A program made the translations under genes and the position numbers. A DNA stretch of 64,000 nucleotides, from positions 62,001-126,000 of the forward strand of contig NZ_BLVZ01000004.1 in assembly GCF_015471405.1 (NCBI RefSeq), read 5' to 3'. Below, one piece after another: positions 28,842-37,528 of this stretch. Below the pieces are notes generated by a model. It did no database searches. It was not told the origin of the DNA and worked only from the letters and a program-made list of their open reading frames with translations. Origin of the DNA: Pseudomonas cichorii (GTDB lineage Bacteria > Pseudomonadota > Gammaproteobacteria > Pseudomonadales > Pseudomonadaceae). Within the stretch, counting starts at the first letter, position 1. Every line of letters begins with the position of its first letter.

Positions 28842-28893
28842 GCGCAGCACTCGTCGTAATTCTCTGTTTAACACTGGTCATCGCACTCACTCA
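28842..28893. repeat. 52-bp direct repeat, right copy
   Basis: Exact copy of 27993-28044. This copy leads into the rimO ribosome binding site region, so it is probably the original rimO upstream DNA. Confidence 0.93.
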
Positions 28894-28987
28894 TCGCTAG
28901 AATTGCGCACTTTTTGATCAGAGGCGCACCAAGCGCCCAACCGGTGCCCGCGTATTGAGCCAGGCACCCTTCACGCCGAGGTTTGCC

Positions 28988-30334
28988 ATGTCCACCGTCA
29001 CCACGCCGTCCGCCCCCAAGGTAGGCTTCGTTTCCCTGGGTTGCCCGAAAGCCCTGGTCGATTCCGAGCGCATCCTGACCCAACTGCGCATGGAAGGTTA
29101 CGAAGTCGTTCCGACCTATCAGGATGCGGACGTCGTTGTCGTCAACACCTGCGGTTTCATCGATACCGCCAAGGCTGAATCGCTGGAAGTGATTGGCGAA
29201 GCCATTGCCGAAAACGGCAAGGTGATCGTGACCGGCTGCATGGGCGTTGACGAAAACGTTATCCGTAACGTACACCCGAGCGTGCTGTCGGTCACCGGGC
29301 CGCAGCAGTACGAGCAAGTGGTCAATGCGGTACACGAAGTCGTGCCACCGAAGCTGGACCACAACCCGCTGATCGATCTGGTACCGCCACAAGGCATCAA
29401 GCTGACGCCACGTCACTATGCCTATCTGAAGATTTCCGAAGGCTGCAACCACAGTTGCAGCTTCTGCATCATCCCGTCGATGCGCGGCAAGCTGGTCAGC
29501 CGTCCGGTAGGCGATGTGCTCGATGAAGCCCAGCGTCTGGTCAAATCCGGCGTGAAAGAGCTGCTGGTGATTTCCCAGGACACCAGCGCCTACGGTGTCG
29601 ACATCAAGTACCGCACCGGCTTCTGGAACGGTCAGCCGGTCAAGACCCGCATGACCGAACTGTGTCAGGCTCTCAGTTCGCTGGGCGTCTGGGTTCGCCT
29701 GCACTATGTCTATCCGTACCCGCACGTCGATGAGCTGATCCCGCTGATGGCCGCAGGGAAAATCCTGCCGTACCTGGATATTCCGTTCCAGCACGCCAGC
29801 CCCAAGGTGCTCAAGAACATGAAGCGCCCGGCCTTTGAAGACAAGACTCTGGCGCGTATCAAGAACTGGCGCGAACAGTGCCCGGACCTGATCATCCGCT
29901 CCACCTTCATCGTCGGCTTCCCGGGCGAAACAGAAGAAGACTTCCAGTATCTGCTGGACTGGCTGACCGAAGCCCAGCTCGACCGCGTCGGCTGCTTCCA
30001 GTACTCGCCAGTCGAAGGCGCGCCAGCCAACCTGCTGGATGCCGAGATCGTGCCGGACGACGTCAAGCAGGATCGCTGGGATCGCTTCATGGCCCATCAA
30101 CAGGCCATCAGCGCCGCCCGTCTGCAGATGAAGATCGGCAAGGAAATCGAAGTTCTGATCGATGAAGTCGACGAACGCGGTGCCGTGGGTCGTTGCTTCT
30201 TCGACGCACCGGAAATCGACGGCAACGTCTATATCGGCCTCGAAGACGACAGCCCGGTCAAACCCGGCGACAAGATCATGTGCCGCGTGACCGATGCGGA
30301 CGAATACGATCTGTGGGCAGAAATCATCGACTGA
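28988..30334 (+). CDS. rimO: Ribosomal protein S12 methylthiotransferase RimO
   Basis: RimO adds a methylthio group to the conserved Asp of ribosomal protein S12. The 448-residue product has the N-terminal cluster domain (Cys19 in [12 protein letters not shown], further Cys in NTCGF and TGCMG), the radical-SAM motif CNHSCSFC (Cys153, Cys157, Cys160) and a C-terminal TRAM domain. The ATG at 28988 has GAGG upstream and matches the family opening; earlier in-frame codons extend into the repeat and are unlikely. Confidence 0.95.
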   Translation: MSTVTTPSAPKVGFVSLGCPKALVDSERILTQLRMEGYEVVPTYQDADVVVVNTCGFIDTAKAESLEVIGEAIAENGKVIVTGCMGVDENVIRNVHPSVLSVTGPQQYEQVVNAVHEVVPPKLDHNPLIDLVPPQGIKLTPRHYAYLKISEGCNHSCSFCIIPSMRGKLVSRPVGDVLDEAQRLVKSGVKELLVISQDTSAYGVDIKYRTGFWNGQPVKTRMTELCQALSSLGVWVRLHYVYPYPHVDELIPLMAAGKILPYLDIPFQHASPKVLKNMKRPAFEDKTLARIKNWREQCPDLIIRSTFIVGFPGETEEDFQYLLDWLTEAQLDRVGCFQYSPVEGAPANLLDAEIVPDDVKQDRWDRFMAHQQAISAARLQMKIGKEIEVLIDEVDERGAVGRCFFDAPEIDGNVYIGLEDDSPVKPGDKIMCRVTDADEYDLWAEIID

Positions 30335-30356
30335 GGTCGAAGTTAAAGCCAGATCA

Positions 30357-30387
30357 GCCCCGCCCTTGAAAACGGCGGGGCTTTTTT
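30357..30387 (+). terminator. Terminator after rimO
   Basis: Stem GCCCCGCC with GGCGGGGC followed by six T, 23 bases after the rimO stop. Confidence 0.88.
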
Positions 30388-30437
30388 ATCTGCCTGGGTT
30401 GTCTACTCATGCACATCACGCAAAAGAGCCCATCGAA

Positions 30438-30881
30438 ATGGACCTGTACACGCCAGACCAAAACGATTTTCAAGAACTGGCCAATCTCTGGGAACGCTCG
30501 GTACGTGCGACCCACGACTTCCTGCCGGATACTTACATCGCCACGCTCAAGGACCTGCTGTTCACGCATTATCTGGGTTCGGTCACCCTGTTCTGCACCC
30601 GCGATGAGCAACTGAACATCACCGGCTTCGCTGGCGTCAGCCGATACAAGCTGGAAATGCTGTTCATCGCACCCGAACAGCGTGGCCAGGGCCAGGGCAA
30701 GCAGCTACTCGAACACGCCATCGCGCATTTCCACATCAGCGAACTGGACGTCAACGAACAAAACCCGCAGGCCCTGGGGTTTTATCTCAAGCATGGTTTC
30801 GAGATCATCCACCGCAGCGAACTCGACGGGCTGGGGCATCCTTATCCGATCCTGAGAATGCGACTGCCATCTCGCGAATGA
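30438..30881 (+). CDS. GNAT family N-acetyltransferase
   Basis: The 147-residue product is a single-domain GNAT enzyme with the acetyl-CoA loop RGQGQGK (about 78-84) and the family LDVNEQNPQALGFYLKHGFE motif. It resembles YjaB-like acetyltransferases; the substrate is unknown. The ATG at 30438 is preferred because the longer frame upstream crosses the rimO terminator. The last codons and stop lie within a REP-like sequence (TCGCGAATGAATTCGCGCC region). Confidence 0.86.
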   Translation: MDLYTPDQNDFQELANLWERSVRATHDFLPDTYIATLKDLLFTHYLGSVTLFCTRDEQLNITGFAGVSRYKLEMLFIAPEQRGQGQGKQLLEHAIAHFHISELDVNEQNPQALGFYLKHGFEIIHRSELDGLGHPYPILRMRLPSRE

Positions 30882-30893
30882 ATTCGCGCCCTG

Positions 30894-30968
30894 ATGCTGA
30901 TCAGTCAAGGTCATGAATTACTTTGTGGGAGGCAGCTTGCTGGCGACTTCACCTTGACTGATCGGCAT
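30894..30968. repeat. Long inverted repeat with a REP-like core
   Basis: Arms of 18 bases (30894-30911 and 30951-30968, one G-T pair) enclose a REP-like sequence (TTTGTGGGAGGCAGCTTGCTGGCGAC, read with its own short palindrome GCAGCTTGCTGGC) similar to the abundant pseudomonad REP family. Confidence 0.8.
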
Positions 30969-31069
30969 TGCCCCTGCACCCGATGGTGTGAACCCGTTAA
31001 TTATTCGCACCGATTATCAGGCGTGCGCAGGTACAATGGCGCCTTTCCCATCAGTAACGGCTTCTTTTC

Positions 31070-31780
31070 ATGACAGACCCCATTCGCCTTTCCAAACGCC
31101 TTATCGAACTGGTCGGCTGCTCCCGTCGGGAGGCTGAACTGTATATCGAGGGCGGCTGGGTGACCGTGGATGGCGAGGTGGTCGAAGAGCCGCAATTCAA
31201 GGTAGGGAACCAGAAGGTCGAACTCAGCCCCGACGCCAGGGCCGAAACCCCTGAGGCAGTCACGATCATTCTGCACAAGCCCGCCTCGGCCAGTGTCGAA
31301 AGCGCCCTGCAACTGATTACTCCCGGCACCCTTTCCCAGGAACACAGCTTCGGCAAGCGCCCGCTCAAGGGCCACTTCCTGCGACTTGAAGCGATCTCGA
31401 CCTTGCAAGCCAATGCCAGCGGCCTGATGGTGTTCAGCCAGGACTGGAAAATCCTGCGCAAGCTCACCGACGACCGCAGCAAGATAGAGCAGGAATATAT
31501 CGTGGAAATCTCTGGCGAGATGGTTGCCCATGGCCTGAATCGCCTGAACCACGGCCTGACCTACAAAGGCAAGGAACTGCCCGCCGTCAAAGCCAGCTGG
31601 CAGAATGAGAACCGCCTGCGCTTTGCCATGAAAAACCCGCAACCCGGCATCATCGCCCAATTGTGCGAAGCCGTCGGCCTGAAGATCGTTTCGATCCGGC
31701 GCATCCGCATCGGTGGCGTCTCCATGGGCAAGTTGCCTGAAGGCCAGTGGCGCTACATGACCGCCAAGGAAAAATTCTAA
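31070..31780 (+). CDS. RsuA/RluB-family pseudouridine synthase-like protein lacking the catalytic Asp
   Basis: The 236-residue product has an N-terminal S4 RNA-binding domain (about 5-55: RLSKRLIELVGCSRREAELYIEGGWVTV is its core, here cited in parts) and a RsuA-type core (IILHKPA, then LQANASGL and a C-terminal RIRIGGV). In active enzymes the motif is GRLD-x-x-T-x-G-L; here the equivalent is STLQANASGL (Gln113 in place of the Asp nucleophile, Thr in place of Arg). It may be inactive as a pseudouridylase and act only as an RNA binder, or belong to a divergent subgroup. It stands alone with its own start at 31070. Confidence 0.78.
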   Translation: MTDPIRLSKRLIELVGCSRREAELYIEGGWVTVDGEVVEEPQFKVGNQKVELSPDARAETPEAVTIILHKPASASVESALQLITPGTLSQEHSFGKRPLKGHFLRLEAISTLQANASGLMVFSQDWKILRKLTDDRSKIEQEYIVEISGEMVAHGLNRLNHGLTYKGKELPAVKASWQNENRLRFAMKNPQPGIIAQLCEAVGLKIVSIRRIRIGGVSMGKLPEGQWRYMTAKEKF

Positions 31781-31847
31781 CCCTCCTTTTTGCAGCGCAC
31801 GACACGACTCGTGCGCCGTTACAACGACTTACCAGGACTCACGCCTC

Positions 31848-32309
31848 ATGATGAACAACGATGTACTGCGCAGCGTGCGCTATATGCTGGATATCAGTGA
31901 CAGCAAGATTGTCGAAGTCACCCGGCTCACCGGCTTCGAGATCACTAAAAACGATGTGATCGCCTTTACCAAAAAGGAAGAGGAAGAAGGCTACCTCGAT
32001 TGCAGCGATGAAATCATGGCGCACTTCCTCGATGGCCTGGTGATCTTCAAGCGCGGCAAGGACGACAGCCGTCCACCGCAACCCATTGAATTACCGATCA
32101 CCAACAACATCGTCCTCAAGAAGCTGCGCGTCGCCTTCGAACTCAAGGAAGACGACATGCACGCCATCCTCAAATCCGTGAACTTCCCGGTATCCAAACC
32201 GGAACTCAGCGCCCTGTTTCGCAAGGTTGGCCACAACAACTACCGCGAATGCGGCGACCAGTTGCTGCGTAACTTCCTCAAGGGCCTGACCTTGCGCGTG
32301 CGCGGCTGA
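31848..32309 (+). CDS. YehS-like DUF1456 protein
   Basis: The 153-residue product consists of two similar halves of about 70 residues (NNDVLRSVRYMLDISDSKIVEV and NNIVLKKLRVAFELKEDDMHAI open the halves), the DUF1456 tandem repeat seen in E. coli YehS. The function is unknown. It is followed after 3 bases by trmO, so the two are probably co-transcribed. Confidence 0.9.
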   Translation: MMNNDVLRSVRYMLDISDSKIVEVTRLTGFEITKNDVIAFTKKEEEEGYLDCSDEIMAHFLDGLVIFKRGKDDSRPPQPIELPITNNIVLKKLRVAFELKEDDMHAILKSVNFPVSKPELSALFRKVGHNNYRECGDQLLRNFLKGLTLRVRG

Positions 32310-32312
32310 TTC

Positions 32313-33020
32313 GTGACTTACAACGTCTCCCCTGTCGGGTTCGTGCGTTCCTGCTTCAAGGAAAAATTCGCGATCCCGCGCCAGCCACAACTGGCACCCG
32401 CCGCCCGTGGCTGCCTGGAGCTGGTTGCCCCTTTTGATCAGGGCGATGCGGTACAGGGGCTGGAACAGGTCAGTCATGTCTGGTTGCTGTTCCTGTTCCA
32501 TCAGGCACTGGAAGACAAGCCACGGCTCAAGGTGCGTCCGCCACGCCTGGGCGGCAACCAATCCATGGGCGTGTTCGCCACACGTGCGACGCATCGCCCC
32601 AATGGTATCGGGCAATCGGTGGTCAGGCTGGACAAGGTCGAGGCTGGCAAGCTCTGGATCTCCGGCATCGATCTGCTGGACGGCACGCCGGTGCTGGATA
32701 TCAAGCCCTACGTGCCTTACGCCGACGCCCTCGCGGATGCAACCAACCTCATCGCAAGCGCAGCACCGGAACTGATCCCCGTCCACTGGCAGGACAGCGC
32801 ATTGGCGCAAGCCCGCCAACACGGGCAGCGTCTGGGCGAGCCTCTGGTCGAACTGATCGAACAATGCCTGGCCCAGGACCCGCGCCCGGCCTATCAGGTG
32901 CCTGCGCCGGAACGTCGCTATGGCGCGCAGTTCTGGGATATGGATGTGCGCTGGCACTATCCGCAGCCGGGGCTGATCCGGGTGCTTGAGGTTGTTCCGG
33001 CAACAAATCCCGCTCAATAA
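32313..33020 (+). CDS. trmO: tRNA (N6-threonylcarbamoyladenosine37-N6)-methyltransferase TrmO
   Basis: TrmO (TsaA, YaeB) methylates t6A37 in certain tRNAs, chiefly tRNA-Thr. The 235-residue product has the family features PVGFVRSCFKEKFAIPRQP, RPPRLGG, and FATRATHRPNGIGQS, the S-adenosylmethionine-binding motif, plus the C-terminal domain. The start codon is GTG (32313-32315), three bases after the yehS stop. Confidence 0.93.
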   Translation: MTYNVSPVGFVRSCFKEKFAIPRQPQLAPAARGCLELVAPFDQGDAVQGLEQVSHVWLLFLFHQALEDKPRLKVRPPRLGGNQSMGVFATRATHRPNGIGQSVVRLDKVEAGKLWISGIDLLDGTPVLDIKPYVPYADALADATNLIASAAPELIPVHWQDSALAQARQHGQRLGEPLVELIEQCLAQDPRPAYQVPAPERRYGAQFWDMDVRWHYPQPGLIRVLEVVPATNPAQ

Positions 33021-33055
33021 AAAACCGCCTCGCTCATGAAGAGGGAGGCGGCTTT
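33018..33055. terminator. Bidirectional terminator between trmO and fpr
   Basis: Stem AAAACCGCCTC with GAGGCGGCTTT in a short convergent gap; A tract on the left suits the fpr transcript, a weaker T stretch on the right suits trmO. Confidence 0.75.
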
Positions 33056-33067
33056 CATCAAACCGGC

Positions 33068-33847
33068 TTACTTCTCGACGAATGCACGCTCGATCAGGTA
33101 ATCGCCTGGCTCACGCATACGCGGAGACACCGTCAGGCCGAAGCTGTTGAGCACTTCGCTGGTTTCATCGAGCATGCTCGGGCTGCCGCACAGCATGGCG
33201 CGGTCGTCCTGAGGATTGATCGGCGGCAGACCGATGTCGCTGAACAGCTTGCCGCTGCGCATCAGGTCGGTCAGGCGGCCTTCGTTCTCGAAAGGCTCAC
33301 GAGTAACGGTTGGGTAGTAGATCAGTTTTTCGCGCAGCGCTTCACCGAAGAACTCGTTCTGCGGCAGGTGCTCGGTGATGAATTCGCGGTAGGCGACTTC
33401 GTTCACGTAACGTACGCCGTGGCACAGGATGACCTTCTCGAAACGCTCGTAGGTTTCAGGGTCCTGAATGACGCTCATGAACGGCGCCAGGCCAGTGCCG
33501 GTGCTCAGCAGGTACAGATGCTTGCCAGGCTTGAGGTCGTCCAGCACCAGAGTACCCGTAGGCTTCTTGCTGATGATGATCTCGTCGCCTTCCTTCAGGT
33601 GCTGCAACTGCGAGGTCAGCGGGCCATCAGGCACCTTGATGCTGAAGAATTCCAGATGCTCTTCCCAGTTAGGGCTGGCAATCGAATACGCACGCATGAG
33701 CGGGCGACCGTTAGGCTGCTGCAGACCGATCATCACGAATTGACCGTTCTCGAAACGCAGACCCGGGTCGCGGGTGCACTTGAAACTGAAGAGAGTGTCG
33801 TTCCAGTGATGGACGCTGAGGACACGCTCGTGGTTCATGTTGCTCAT
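33068..33847 (-). CDS. fpr: Ferredoxin-NADP reductase Fpr
   Basis: Fpr is an FAD enzyme that moves electrons between NADPH and ferredoxin or flavodoxin and supports the oxidative stress response. The 259-residue product has the FAD-binding RAYSIASP motif, the NADP-binding STGTGLAPF and CGSPSML motifs and ends in the pseudomonad type ERAFVEK. The ATG (33845-33847) has AGGAG upstream. It is divergent from finR, which activates fpr in other pseudomonads. Confidence 0.95.
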   Translation of the reverse strand: MSNMNHERVLSVHHWNDTLFSFKCTRDPGLRFENGQFVMIGLQQPNGRPLMRAYSIASPNWEEHLEFFSIKVPDGPLTSQLQHLKEGDEIIISKKPTGTLVLDDLKPGKHLYLLSTGTGLAPFMSVIQDPETYERFEKVILCHGVRYVNEVAYREFITEHLPQNEFFGEALREKLIYYPTVTREPFENEGRLTDLMRSGKLFSDIGLPPINPQDDRAMLCGSPSMLDETSEVLNSFGLTVSPRMREPGDYLIERAFVEK

Positions 33848-33922
33848 GTACGTAGGAACTCCTGAAAAATTCGTCTGCGCTGGGCATAAGCGCTATTGCG
33901 CGACATTCTAGTGGCAGACACA

Positions 33923-33950
33923 ATATCTGTTAAATTAATTATCAAGATAT
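33923..33950. promoter_or_regulatory. Candidate FinR operator in the fpr-finR gap
   Basis: An AT-rich interrupted palindrome, ATATC (33923-33927) to GATAT (33946-33950), lies between the divergent starts, where a LysR-type regulator would bind. No footprint is known to me for this exact sequence. Confidence 0.4.
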
Positions 33951-33970
33951 GGGTTATCGGTTATATAGAT

Positions 33971-34897
33971 ATGCGATTTACTCTCCGTCAGCTTCAAGTC
34001 TTCGTCGCCGTTGCCCAGCAGGAAAGCGTGTCCCGTGCGGCCGTCATGCTTTCGCTCTCGCAATCGGCAGCCAGCACCTCTATCACCGAACTGGAGCGTC
34101 AATCCAGTTGCCAGTTGTTCGATCGTGCCGGCAAGCGATTGAGCCTCAACGCGACCGGACGCCAGCTATTACCTCAGGCCGTTGCCCTGCTCGATCAGGC
34201 CAAGGAAATCGAAGACCTGCTCAATGGCAAGTCCGGCTTCGGCTCGCTGGCGGTCGGCGCCACGCTGACCATCGGCAATTATCTGGCGACCCTGCTGATC
34301 GGTGGTTTCATGCAGCGTCACCCGGAAAGCCAGGTCAAGCTGCATGTCCAGAACACAGCGCATATCGTGCAGCAGGTGGCGCATTACGAAATTGATCTGG
34401 GTCTGATCGAGGGTGATTGCAGCCATCCCGATATCGAAGTGCAGTCGTGGGTCGAAGATGAGCTGGTGGTGTTCTGCGCACCTCAGCATCCCCTGGCCAA
34501 ACGGGGTCACGCCAGCCTGAAGGAACTGACTCATGAAGCCTGGATTCTGCGCGAGCAAGGCTCAGGTACACGCCTGACCTTCGATCAGGCCATGCGTCAT
34601 CACCGTAACGGATTGAATGTGCGTCTTGAGCTGGAACACACCGAAGCCATCAAGCGGGCGGTGGAATCAGGGCTGGGCATCGGCTGTATTTCCCGGCTGG
34701 CCCTGCGCGATGCGTTTCGGCGTGGCAGCCTTGTGGCTCTGGATACGCCGGAGCTGGATCTGTCGCGGCAGTTCTACTTCATCTGGCACAAGCAGAAGTA
34801 CCAGACCTCTGCCATGCGTGAGTTTCTTGAGCTGTGCCGCGCTTTTACCGCCGGGGTCCAGCGCAGCGACGAGATCGTGATACCGAGCCTTTATTGA
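33971..34897 (+). CDS. finR: LysR-type regulator FinR
   Basis: The 308-residue product has a LysR N-terminal winged helix-turn-helix (MRFTLRQLQVFVAVAQQESV, then AAVMLSLSQSAASTSITELE) and a substrate-binding domain. The ATG at 33971 is chosen because it gives the standard LysR opening. Its divergent position next to fpr is that of FinR, an activator of fpr in P. putida and P. aeruginosa, so the name rests on family plus position. Confidence 0.87.
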   Translation: MRFTLRQLQVFVAVAQQESVSRAAVMLSLSQSAASTSITELERQSSCQLFDRAGKRLSLNATGRQLLPQAVALLDQAKEIEDLLNGKSGFGSLAVGATLTIGNYLATLLIGGFMQRHPESQVKLHVQNTAHIVQQVAHYEIDLGLIEGDCSHPDIEVQSWVEDELVVFCAPQHPLAKRGHASLKELTHEAWILREQGSGTRLTFDQAMRHHRNGLNVRLELEHTEAIKRAVESGLGIGCISRLALRDAFRRGSLVALDTPELDLSRQFYFIWHKQKYQTSAMREFLELCRAFTAGVQRSDEIVIPSLY

Positions 34898-34911
34898 ATA
34901 TTGCGGCGGGC

Positions 34912-35280
34912 TCAGCCCAACAGGATCAGCCCCCAGACCACCGCGATGATGGCCAGCGCGACAAGCTGCGCGGCGCTGCCCATGTCCTTGGCATTCTTGG
35001 ACAGGGGGTGCAGATCGAGAGAAATGCGGTCAATGGCCGCTTCAACCGCCGAGTTGAGCAATTCGACGATCAGTGCCAGCAGACATACGGCAATCAACAA
35101 GGCTTGCTCGGCCCTGCTGACGTTGACCACGAAAGACAACGGGATCAGCACGACATTGAGCAGCACCAGTTGACGGAAAGCCGCTTCACCCTTGAAAGCA
35201 GCCGTCAGACCGTCAAGAGAATAACCAGCAGCATTGAGGATACGTTTCAGGCCGGTCTGGCCCTTGAAGGGTGAAGGCAT
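34912..35280 (-). CDS. dgkA: Diacylglycerol kinase DgkA
   Basis: DgkA is a small trimeric inner-membrane enzyme that phosphorylates diacylglycerol released by membrane-derived oligosaccharide synthesis. The 122-residue product has three membrane helices and the catalytic motif ELLNSAVEAAIDR near residue 73, with the N-terminal GLKRILNAAGYS. It converges on finR and lies downstream of erdR. Confidence 0.94.
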   Translation of the reverse strand: MPSPFKGQTGLKRILNAAGYSLDGLTAAFKGEAAFRQLVLLNVVLIPLSFVVNVSRAEQALLIAVCLLALIVELLNSAVEAAIDRISLDLHPLSKNAKDMGSAAQLVALAIIAVVWGLILLG

Positions 35281-35348
35281 GGATAGACTACTGTGTCGAA
35301 AAGATGAGGAAAGCTAAGGCAAGACAGGTCAAAAAAGCGTGAACCCGA

Positions 35349-35996
35349 TTAATTGGCTGAAACAGACTCCAGCTGTTGCAGCAACAACGCAGCCTGGGTT
35401 CGTGTGCGGACCCCCAGCTTGCGGAAAATCGCCGTGACATGCGCCTTGATCGTTGCTTCAGAGACACTGAGCTCATAGGCGATCTGCTTGTTCAACAAGC
35501 CTTCACAGACCATGGTCAATACACGGAACTGCTGTGGCGTCAGGCTGGCAAGGCCGGCACTGGCCGCCTTGGCTTCATCCGACACACTGACCACTTCGTT
35601 GACTTGCGGCGGCCACCAGACATCGCCATCAAGAACAGTACGCACTGCCTGCTGAATGATTTCCAGAGAACTGGACTTGGGAATGAAGCCACTGGCGCCG
35701 AACTCACGGGAGCGCACCACGATTGAGGCTTCTTCCTGAGCGGAGATCATGACCACCGGGATTTGCGGATACTGACCCCGCAGCAACACCAGCCCGGAAA
35801 AACCGTAGGCCCCCGGCATGTTCAGATCCAGAAGGACAAGATCCCAGTCGGTCTTCTGCGCCAGATGAGATTCGATCTGGGCAATGCTCTCCGCCTCGAC
35901 CAGCCGTGCATCAGGCCCAAGGCCAATGCTCAACGCCTGATGCAACGCGCTACGAAACAGCGGGTGATCATCGGCGATCAGGATGTCGTAGGTCAT
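35349..35996 (-). CDS. erdR: LuxR-type response regulator ErdR
   Basis: ErdR is a response regulator linked to ethanol oxidation and acetate metabolism in pseudomonads. The 215-residue product has a receiver domain (about 1-120, phosphoacceptor Asp in LVLLDLNMPG and the acidic pair in IADDHP) and a C-terminal LuxR helix-turn-helix (about 150-210: LTPQQFRVLTMVCEGLLNKQ, then LSVSEATIKAHVTAI). The erdR-dgkA order matches P. aeruginosa PA3604-PA3603 from memory; no sensor kinase is next to it. Confidence 0.88.
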   Translation of the reverse strand: MTYDILIADDHPLFRSALHQALSIGLGPDARLVEAESIAQIESHLAQKTDWDLVLLDLNMPGAYGFSGLVLLRGQYPQIPVVMISAQEEASIVVRSREFGASGFIPKSSSLEIIQQAVRTVLDGDVWWPPQVNEVVSVSDEAKAASAGLASLTPQQFRVLTMVCEGLLNKQIAYELSVSEATIKAHVTAIFRKLGVRTRTQAALLLQQLESVSAN

Positions 35997-36175
35997 TTTT
36001 TGATCCTGTTTTTATAGTGCGAGCCGACAGGGCACATTCACGCCAAGCCAACAAGTTCAGCGCTCAAGCGGCGCCAAGCATGCCCAGCCAGGCAGGAGTG
36101 GTCAAGCTTGATACGGCCTTGATTCCAATCTGAACTGGCAATCAGCCTCTATCTGGAGCGCAGACTCCTGCGCCA

Positions 36176-36886
36176 TCAAAGAAAAGCCTTCAGATAACTG
36201 TGGGCCGCATCATCCGGGTCGATTGGCCTTTGGAACTTGGCCCCGAGATAGTGGGCGCTGAATACATCCAGATAAGCATCCAGCACACTACTGGCGCTGG
36301 TATCTTCAGCCAGTTCCAGGCACAACGCAGCAACCTCGGCCGTACAGAAATGGTCATCGCGCCGGGAACGGCGCAGCCGATAACGCGAGATCTGCTCCGG
36401 CTCCAGACTCAAAACCGGGAACCGCTCAAGATACGGGCTCTTGCGGAACATTTTGCGCGCTTCCGTCCAGGTCGCATCCAGCAGAATGAACAACGGACGC
36501 TTGCCTTCTTCACGCGCAACCCGGGTTACAACCCGCTCCCTGGCGACGAATTCACCCGGAAACACAATATAAGGCTGCCACTGCGGGTCATCCAGCAAAG
36601 CCAGCAGTTGCTCGTCGACTTCGATCCGCGACCAGCCAAAGGCGTGGGTATCCTGAATGACATCGGCGATCAGCCAGCCGGTATTGGTCGGCTTCAGCGG
36701 CTCGGTGTCATACATCAACAGGCACATGCCAGACGTTGCAGCGACCTTGGGCCGCCAGGCACACAGGCAATAGCTGGATATCACCCGGCAATCCGTACAG
36801 CGCGGCGCTCGGGAACCACGGGCAATGAAAGGCTTGGTGCTACGGGCCAGGCGCTGATCGCGCAGGCGGGAAACAGCATGGCTCAT
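36176..36886 (-). CDS. tapT: DTW-domain tRNA-uridine aminocarboxypropyltransferase
   Basis: DTW-domain proteins transfer the 3-amino-3-carboxypropyl group of S-adenosylmethionine to a tRNA uridine (acp3U47, TapT/YfiP in E. coli). The 236-residue product has an N-terminal zinc-site pattern (CTDCRVISSYCLC), the LMYDTEP motif and the defining DATWTEARKM. The symbol is given by homology to the TapT family; substrate position is inferred. It is divergent from the PA3611-like gene. Confidence 0.83.
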   Translation of the reverse strand: MSHAVSRLRDQRLARSTKPFIARGSRAPRCTDCRVISSYCLCAWRPKVAATSGMCLLMYDTEPLKPTNTGWLIADVIQDTHAFGWSRIEVDEQLLALLDDPQWQPYIVFPGEFVARERVVTRVAREEGKRPLFILLDATWTEARKMFRKSPYLERFPVLSLEPEQISRYRLRRSRRDDHFCTAEVAALCLELAEDTSASSVLDAYLDVFSAHYLGAKFQRPIDPDDAAHSYLKAFL

Positions 36887-37108
36887 TGAAAGACACGCCC
36901 GCTGAAGAAAGGCATCGACACAGCAAAAACTCGACAGGGGTAAAAAGTCTGCGCAGTTTACCAGAGCCCTGCCGGTTCAACCTGCTTTCGAGCCAGTTGG
37001 TCCTGACCTATACTGGCGCGCCACTGGAAACGCGCCGTGGGCGGGTTATTCTGAACACACGTTGAAGTTGCTGGTCAAACCGGCCAGCCACTGAATCAGG
37101 AGAGTTTG

Positions 37109-37528
37109 ATGCTGCGCCTCATCGCCCCAACCCTTACGCTTTTACTCGTCGCCCCGTTGTGCGCGCAGGCAGCGTCAAAGCAGGAATTCGAGCTCAGCAG
37201 CATGCTGGAAAAAGTAGCCAAGGAAAGCAGTATCGGAACGCCAAGGGCAATCAACGAAGACATTCTGGACCAGGGCTACACCGTCAACGGCAAGGAGCTG
37301 ATCAACCACCTGAGCGTGCGCGAAGGTCAGGCCCGGCAAATGCGCGCCAACCCGGACGCCGTACGCAGCCAGTTGGGTAACAGCGTTTGCCACAACAATG
37401 GCTACCGCCAACTGATGACCAAGGGTGCCGTACTCAAATACCAGTTCACCGAGTACAAGACCAACCGCCCAATCATCAGCCAGACCTTCCAGGCCTCGGA
37501 CTGCGCAGTAAAGAAATCTGGCAAATAA
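37109..37528 (+). CDS. Secreted PA3611-like protein (quorum-sensing-regulated virulence factor family)
   Basis: The 139-residue product has a clear signal peptide (about 1-22, ending CAQA) and two Cys in the mature part (in SVCHNN and ASDCAV) that probably pair. It matches the small family of P. aeruginosa PA3611 (QSregVF), reported as quorum-sensing regulated there. The ATG at 37109 follows an AGGAGAG element by 8 bases. Its molecular function is unknown; periplasmic or secreted location is inferred from the signal. Confidence 0.82.
   Translation: MLRLIAPTLTLLLVAPLCAQAASKQEFELSSMLEKVAKESSIGTPRAINEDILDQGYTVNGKELINHLSVREGQARQMRANPDAVRSQLGNSVCHNNGYRQLMTKGAVLKYQFTEYKTNRPIISQTFQASDCAVKKSGK

Noticed and set aside
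28868..30100. 410-codon minus-strand frame opposite rimO
   Set aside because: It is antisense to RimO with no domain; it crosses the direct repeat only by chance.
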